A stretch of 8,814 bases of DNA, taken from Actinomycetospora sp. Lineage in GTDB: Bacteria; Actinomycetota; Actinomycetes; Mycobacteriales; Pseudonocardiaceae. The notes below the pieces were generated by a model. That model did no database searches, was not told where the DNA came from, and worked only from the letters and a program-made list of their open reading frames with translations. The stretch is from the NCBI GenBank assembly GCA_025925615.1, contig JAICLN010000168.1, positions 1 to 8,814 of the forward strand. The letters run 5' to 3'. Below, piece after piece: positions 5,683-8,814 of this stretch (positions are counted from its first letter, which is position 1; each line of letters starts with the position of its first letter). Position numbers and translations under genes: made by a program.

Positions 5683-6153
5683 TCAGGCCGGGACGAGCGC
5701 CCGATCCGCCGCGGGAGCGACCCGACGACGCAGCTGCACCGTCGTGCCGGTGGCTCCGGCGACCACCGTGGCGTGCGCGAGGGTGTGCATGAGCGGCAGC
5801 CCACGACCGCGCCAGCCGGGCTCCCGGGCGCGCCGCCAGGCCCCGTCGTCGGAGATCGTGACGACGAGATCGCGGCCGCCGGACAGCGGCGGGGACACCG
5901 CGGCCCAGAGCCGCATCTCACCGCCGGCCGGGGTGGTGGCGTACGCGTGGTCGACCACGTTGGCAAGGGCCTCGTAGACGGCGAGCGTGAGGTCGTCGGC
6001 GGTGTCCGGGTCGGCCAGCTCCTCGATCCACTCCCGGAAGCTCCGCCGGATGGCGGACGCGTCGGCGCGGCTGGCCGGCGCGGACAGGGTCAGCGACCCG
6101 CCGGTACCGGCCGCACCGACCCGGGGCGGTCCCATCCGCTGCAGCACGTCCAC
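5683..6153 (-). CDS. RsbW-like anti-sigma regulatory factor (HATPase_c_2 serine kinase fold)
   Basis: This 156-residue GHKL ATPase-fold protein resembles RsbW/SpoIIAB. The N-box is YEALANVVDHAY (60-71, with Glu61, Asn65 and His69), the G1 box is ISDDGAW (100-106), the G2 box is GRGLPLMHTL (116-125), and a final GATGTTVQL strand (133-141) completes the domain. In the family it binds ATP, phosphorylates an anti-anti-sigma (STAS) partner and sequesters a sigma factor; many actinobacterial paralogues have unknown partners. No sigma or STAS gene is visible nearby. The GTG at 6153 is the longest reasonable start; GTG at 6147 and ATG at 6135 are alternatives and none has an ideally spaced ribosome site. 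It lies 73 nt downstream of gpsA on the same strand, so read-through is possible. Confidence 0.85.
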   Translation of the reverse strand: MDVLQRMGPPRVGAAGTGGSLTLSAPASRADASAIRRSFREWIEELADPDTADDLTLAVYEALANVVDHAYATTPAGGEMRLWAAVSPPLSGGRDLVVTISDDGAWRRAREPGWRGRGLPLMHTLAHATVVAGATGTTVQLRRRVAPAADRALVPA

Positions 6154-6226
6154 GGGGCGAGGATTTCCTCGACCGAACCGTGACCAAACGCGGTCGTCAC
6201 CTCTCGTACACCTGACGCGGCCGGGA
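6154..6226 (-). promoter_or_regulatory. Gap between gpsA and HATPase gene with inverted repeats
   Basis: Two small inverted repeats are visible. CGAGGA-TT-TCCTCG (6158-6171) carries the only purine-rich ribosome-like sequence upstream of the HATPase start, 12 nt away on the minus strand, so a hairpin could mask it. An imperfect GTGAC...GTCAC pair (6180-6184, 6196-6200) might be a weak gpsA terminator or a protein site. No promoter is recognisable. Confidence 0.35.
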
Positions 6227-7225
6227 TCACTCCGGCTTGCGTTCGCGGTTGATCAGCTCGTCACCGACGTCGCGCGCCGAGACGTCTCCGGCGCACACCC
6301 GGCGCACCGCGTCCACGATCGGCGTATCGACCTCGTGACGCCGCGCCAGCTCTCCGATGGCCTCGCAGGACTTGACTCCCTCGGCGACCTGGCCGTGGTT
6401 GGCCTCCTCGGCCTCGGCGACCGACATCCCGGCGCCCAGCGAGGCACCGAAGCGGCGGTTGCGCGACAGCGGCGAGGAGCAGGTCGCGACGAGGTCGCCC
6501 ATGCCGGCCAGGCCGGCGAGGGTGAGCGCCTGCCCGCCGAGGGCGACGGTGAGCCGCGAGATCTCGGCGAGCCCGCGAGTGATGAGCGAGGCCGTGGTGT
6601 TGTCGCCGTAGCCGAGCCCGGACGCCATCCCGCAGGCCAGCGCGATGACGTTCTTGCACGCGCCCCCGAGCTCGCAGCCGATGACGTCGACGTTGGTGTA
6701 GGGCTTGAAGTAGCCGGTGGAGCAGGCGTGCTGCACCGCGACGGCCCGCTCGTGGTCCGAGCAGGCGACGACGGTCGCCGTGGGCTGCTCGGCGGCGATC
6801 TCGCCCGCGAGGTTCGGTCCGCTGACCACGGCGATGCGGCCGGTGTCCACCCCGCCCGCGTCCGCGACGACCTCGCTCATCCGCTTGAGCGTCCCCATCT
6901 CGACGCCCTTGGCCAGGCTGACCACGGTCGCGTCCGGGGGCAGGACCCCGCGCCAGCCCTCGAGGTGGGACCGCAACTTCTGCGCGGGGATCGCGAGGAC
7001 CACCGCGCTGACGCCGTCGAGCGCCTCCCCGGCGTCGTGCGTGGCCCGCAGCCGCTTGGGCAGGACGACGTCGGGCAGGTACTCGGCGTTGACGTGGTCG
7101 GCCTCGATCGCGTCGGCGACCTCCTGGCGGCGCGCCCACAGGCACACGTCGGTCCCCGCGTCCGCGAGCACCTTCGCGAACGTCGTGCCCCACGAGCCCG
7201 CTCCCAGCACGGCGTAGCCGCTCAT
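6227..7225 (-). CDS. gpsA: NAD(P)-dependent glycerol-3-phosphate dehydrogenase
   Basis: GpsA interconverts dihydroxyacetone phosphate and sn-glycerol 3-phosphate with NAD(P)H, supplying the phospholipid backbone in the cytosol. It is 332 residues, typical length. Motifs: the Rossmann loop [13 protein letters not shown] (5-17), [11 protein letters not shown] (75-85), VVSLAKGVE (101-109), [10 protein letters not shown] (135-144), [16 protein letters not shown] (185-200, catalytic Lys191), [11 protein letters not shown] (239-249), SRNRRFG (254-260) and GQVAEGVKS (278-286). The ATG at 7225 overlaps the plsC stop as ATGA (7222-7225), a classic coupling arrangement, so both enzymes should be made together. 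The two act in one route: GpsA makes the glycerol 3-phosphate that acyltransferases such as PlsC's partners build on. Confidence 0.97.
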   Translation of the reverse strand: MSGYAVLGAGSWGTTFAKVLADAGTDVCLWARRQEVADAIEADHVNAEYLPDVVLPKRLRATHDAGEALDGVSAVVLAIPAQKLRSHLEGWRGVLPPDATVVSLAKGVEMGTLKRMSEVVADAGGVDTGRIAVVSGPNLAGEIAAEQPTATVVACSDHERAVAVQHACSTGYFKPYTNVDVIGCELGGACKNVIALACGMASGLGYGDNTTASLITRGLAEISRLTVALGGQALTLAGLAGMGDLVATCSSPLSRNRRFGASLGAGMSVAEAEEANHGQVAEGVKSCEAIGELARRHEVDTPIVDAVRRVCAGDVSARDVGDELINRERKPE

Positions 7226-8010
7226 CCCACCGTCCCCGCTCCGGGTGCGCCCGAGGCCGCGTCGGGGGCCTTCTCGCCCCGGACCTCCTCGAGCAGCTCG
7301 CGCACGGCGGCCATCATCCGCCGGGTCGTCTCCCGCAGCAGCGCCGCACCCGGGCCCTTCTCCCCCACGCGTGCCCGCAGGTCGTCCAGGTCGATCGGCG
7401 TGCCCGCCCGCACCGTCACGGTGGCACCGAAGGGCGAGGGCCGGACCCGCTTGCGGTAGTGGTCGTAGATCGCCAGCGTGCCCCAGTGCACCGTCGGGAT
7501 CACCGGGACGTCGCTCGCGAGGGCGAGGCGTGCGGCCCCGGAGCGCGCCTCCATCGGCCAGCCCTCGGGGTCCCGGGTGATGGTGCCCTCGGGGTAGATC
7601 ACGACCACGCCGTCGTCGGCGAAGGCCCGCCGGGCCGCCTCGATGCTCGCGCCCGCGTCCCGGGAACCGCGCGACACCGGGATCTGGCGGCTGCCGGCCA
7701 GGACCCGGCCGAACACCGGCACCTTCCACAGCGAGTCCTTCGCGAGGAAGCGCGGGGTGCGGCGGGCCCGGTGGACGAACACCGCGGTGTAGACCGGGTC
7801 GAGGTAGGAGACGTGGTTGCACACCAGCATCGCCGGGCCCTCGGCGGGGACGTTCTCCAGGCCGATCATCCGGCGCCGGGCGACCCCCAGGGTGATCGGG
7901 TAGAACACCGCCGCGCTCAGCGCCACCCAGGGGCCACCGGGCTCCCGGCGCCGGCGGCGCACCTCGTCGGGCATCGCCACCGCGTCACCGGGGCCCGTCC
8001 GCTTCGCCAC
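7222..8010 (-). CDS. plsC: 1-acyl-sn-glycerol-3-phosphate acyltransferase (PlsC family)
   Basis: This 262-residue acyltransferase transfers an acyl chain to lysophosphatidic acid to give phosphatidic acid at the inner face of the membrane. Family blocks are present: NHVSYLD (65-71, the catalytic His66 and Asp71), [14 protein letters not shown] (88-101), [11 protein letters not shown] (110-120), [11 protein letters not shown] (137-147, Glu141-Gly142-Thr143) and [10 protein letters not shown] (168-177). A short hydrophobic stretch near 27-44 may touch the membrane. GTG at 8010 is preferred because GAGGAGG lies 9 nt upstream (8020-8026 on +); ATG at 7974 is the alternative, lacks such a site and would shorten the protein by 12 residues. 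The tail is Ala/Gly-rich. It is first in the plsC-gpsA unit and divergent from cofC. Substrate preference within the superfamily is not certain. Confidence 0.92.
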   Translation of the reverse strand: MAKRTGPGDAVAMPDEVRRRRREPGGPWVALSAAVFYPITLGVARRRMIGLENVPAEGPAMLVCNHVSYLDPVYTAVFVHRARRTPRFLAKDSLWKVPVFGRVLAGSRQIPVSRGSRDAGASIEAARRAFADDGVVVIYPEGTITRDPEGWPMEARSGAARLALASDVPVIPTVHWGTLAIYDHYRKRVRPSPFGATVTVRAGTPIDLDDLRARVGEKGPGAALLRETTRRMMAAVRELLEEVRGEKAPDAASGAPGAGTVG

Positions 8011-8140
8011 TGCCGGTGTCCTCCTCGCCGCTGCCCCCACCGTCCGCCGGCGCAGTGTCCCCCGGTCGGTGATCGTTCGTCCACACTCCCCGGAACGAAG
8101 GAGTGCACGGCGACCGGCCGTCGGGCGGAGACTGGTCGTC
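8011..8140. promoter_or_regulatory. Divergent plsC / cofC intergenic region
   Basis: These 130 bp hold the promoters for both divergent units. The plsC ribosome site is CCTCCTC on + at 8020-8026, and a GGAG at 8127-8130 serves cofC with 10-nt spacing. An inverted repeat CACTCC-N10-GGAGTG (8084-8089, 8100-8105) and an overlapping TTCGT...ACGAA pair (8076-8080, 8095-8099) could be an operator. No confident -35/-10 pair is visible. Confidence 0.45.
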
Positions 8141-8814
8141 ATGCCCGTCGCGGTGGACCTCGTGGTCCCCATCAAGGAGCTCCGGCGCGCCAAGTCGCGC
8201 CTGATCGGCGCCACGGTCGAGCTCGTCCCGGCCCCCGGTGACCGGTCGTCCGCGCACGCCGGCCTCGCGCTGGCGCTCGCGTCCGACACCCTCGCCGCGG
8301 TGCTCGGCTCGACGGTCCGCCGTGTCGCCGTCGTCACCTCCGATCCGCGGGCCGCGGCCCTCGTCCGTCCTCCCGACGACGCGGGGGGCCCGGGCCGGGG
8401 CGGGTGCGGGGGCGGCGACGCGGCGCGGGCCGTCGTCGTCGACGACCCGGGCGCCGGGCTCAACGCGGCCGTCCGGGCGGGTGTCGAGCACCTGCGCGGG
8501 ATCCCCGACGATGCGGCCGAGCACGCCGACAGGGGATCGGCGCCGGTCGCGGCCCTGCTCGGCGACCTGCCGGCGCTGCGGCCCGCCGAGCTCGACGAGG
8601 CGCTCGCGCGGGCGGTGGCGGTGCTGGCCGACGGGGCGGCCGCGGCGTACGTGGCCGACCACACCGGGGAGGGGACGACGCTGCTCGTGCTCACCCGTCC
8701 GGGGCCGGCCGGTCCGCACTTCGGGCCCCGCTCGGCCACCGCCCACGCCGCGGCGGGCGCGGTGGCGCTGACCGGCGCCTGGCCGGGCCTGCGCCACGAT
8801 GTCGACGTCCCGGC
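8141..8814 (+). CDS. cofC: CofC/FbiD-type guanylyltransferase for F420 synthesis, 3' truncated by window
   Basis: The frame from ATG 8141 stays open to the window end (224 complete codons), so the gene is cut only by the window. The protein opens with DLVVPIKELRRAKSRL (6-21), the nucleotidyltransferase G-loop region. It continues with AVVTSDPRAA (63-72), LLGDLPALRPAEL (139-151), YVADHTGEGTTLL (170-182), FGPRSATAHAAAGA (194-207) and WPGLRHDVDVP (214-224), all hallmarks of CofC/FbiD. The enzyme uses GTP to activate 2-phospho-L-lactate or, in actinobacteria such as mycobacteria, phosphoenolpyruvate, giving the intermediate that is joined to Fo in F420 synthesis. An unusual Gly-rich stretch (about residues 78-93) is inserted before the AVVVDDPGAGLN strand. 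Only a few residues should be missing at the C-terminus. It is divergent from plsC. Confidence 0.92.
   Translation, partial: MPVAVDLVVPIKELRRAKSRLIGATVELVPAPGDRSSAHAGLALALASDTLAAVLGSTVRRVAVVTSDPRAAALVRPPDDAGGPGRGGCGGGDAARAVVVDDPGAGLNAAVRAGVEHLRGIPDDAAEHADRGSAPVAALLGDLPALRPAELDEALARAVAVLADGAAAAYVADHTGEGTTLLVLTRPGPAGPHFGPRSATAHAAAGAVALTGAWPGLRHDVDVP

Noticed and set aside
7222..8739. Long 505-codon version of plsC
   Set aside because: The extra N-terminal part crosses the divergent promoter gap and lies antisense to cofC. The plsC start at 8010 has a good ribosome site.
1..8814. tRNA, rRNA or riboswitch (for example a TPP riboswitch near thiL)
   Set aside because: No cloverleaf, rRNA segment or conserved TPP-box sequence was recognised in any intergenic region.

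Overview
This window is very GC-rich (coding third positions are almost all G or C) and frequently uses GTG starts. It carries a gene set typical of actinobacteria: F420 biosynthesis (cofC/fbiD), the plsC-gpsA pair, a DUF3515 membrane protein, a stand-alone Lrp/AsnC ligand-binding domain, and thiL. Gene order and protein style suggest the Pseudonocardiaceae or a close relative; this is inferred from content, since no rRNA or other taxonomic marker is present.

Layout from left to right. (1) The last 66 codons of a GlcF-like glycolate oxidase iron-sulfur subunit (+), convergent with (2) thiL (-), thiamine-monophosphate kinase, whose 5' end contains three in-frame 36-bp tandem repeats. (3) Diverging from thiL is a two-gene + strand unit: the small Lrp/AsnC-type domain protein and the DUF3515 anchored protein, 13 nt apart. 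This converges on (4) ddl (-), D-Ala-D-Ala ligase. (5) Immediately upstream of ddl, with an 11-nt gap and the same strand, lies a MocR/PdxR-type regulator (GntR wHTH plus aminotransferase fold). It is divergent from (6) a flavin-type pyridoxamine 5'-phosphate-oxidase-family protein (+). The 70-bp gap between the two contains a direct repeat that looks like a MocR operator. (7) A 91-bp AT-richer convergent gap holds a strong hairpin and a second copy of a short dispersed repeat whose first copy lies inside the MocR linker. (8) An RsbW-like HATPase protein (-). (9) gpsA and plsC (-), translationally coupled through an ATGA overlap. (10) Divergent cofC/fbiD (+), running off the right edge.

How the genes fit together. 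plsC and gpsA serve phospholipid synthesis, ddl serves peptidoglycan precursor synthesis, thiL makes thiamine diphosphate and cofC makes coenzyme F420. From memory, cofC-plsC-gpsA-ddl-DUF3515-Lrp-thiL is a recurrent actinobacterial neighbourhood. Here three genes (MocR, PNPOx-like, HATPase) sit between gpsA and ddl, which separates ddl from its usual upstream genes and places it directly behind a MocR regulator.

The most interesting signals are: the MocR-ddl junction, which recalls the DdlR regulator of Brevibacillus; a diverged dispersed repeat at 4508-4558 and 5601-5638, one copy of which appears to be inserted in frame into the MocR interdomain linker with foreign codon usage; the candidate MocR operator; and the 36-bp repeat array at the start of thiL. 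I see no clear undescribed defence or mobile system, no CRISPR, and no tRNA or rRNA.
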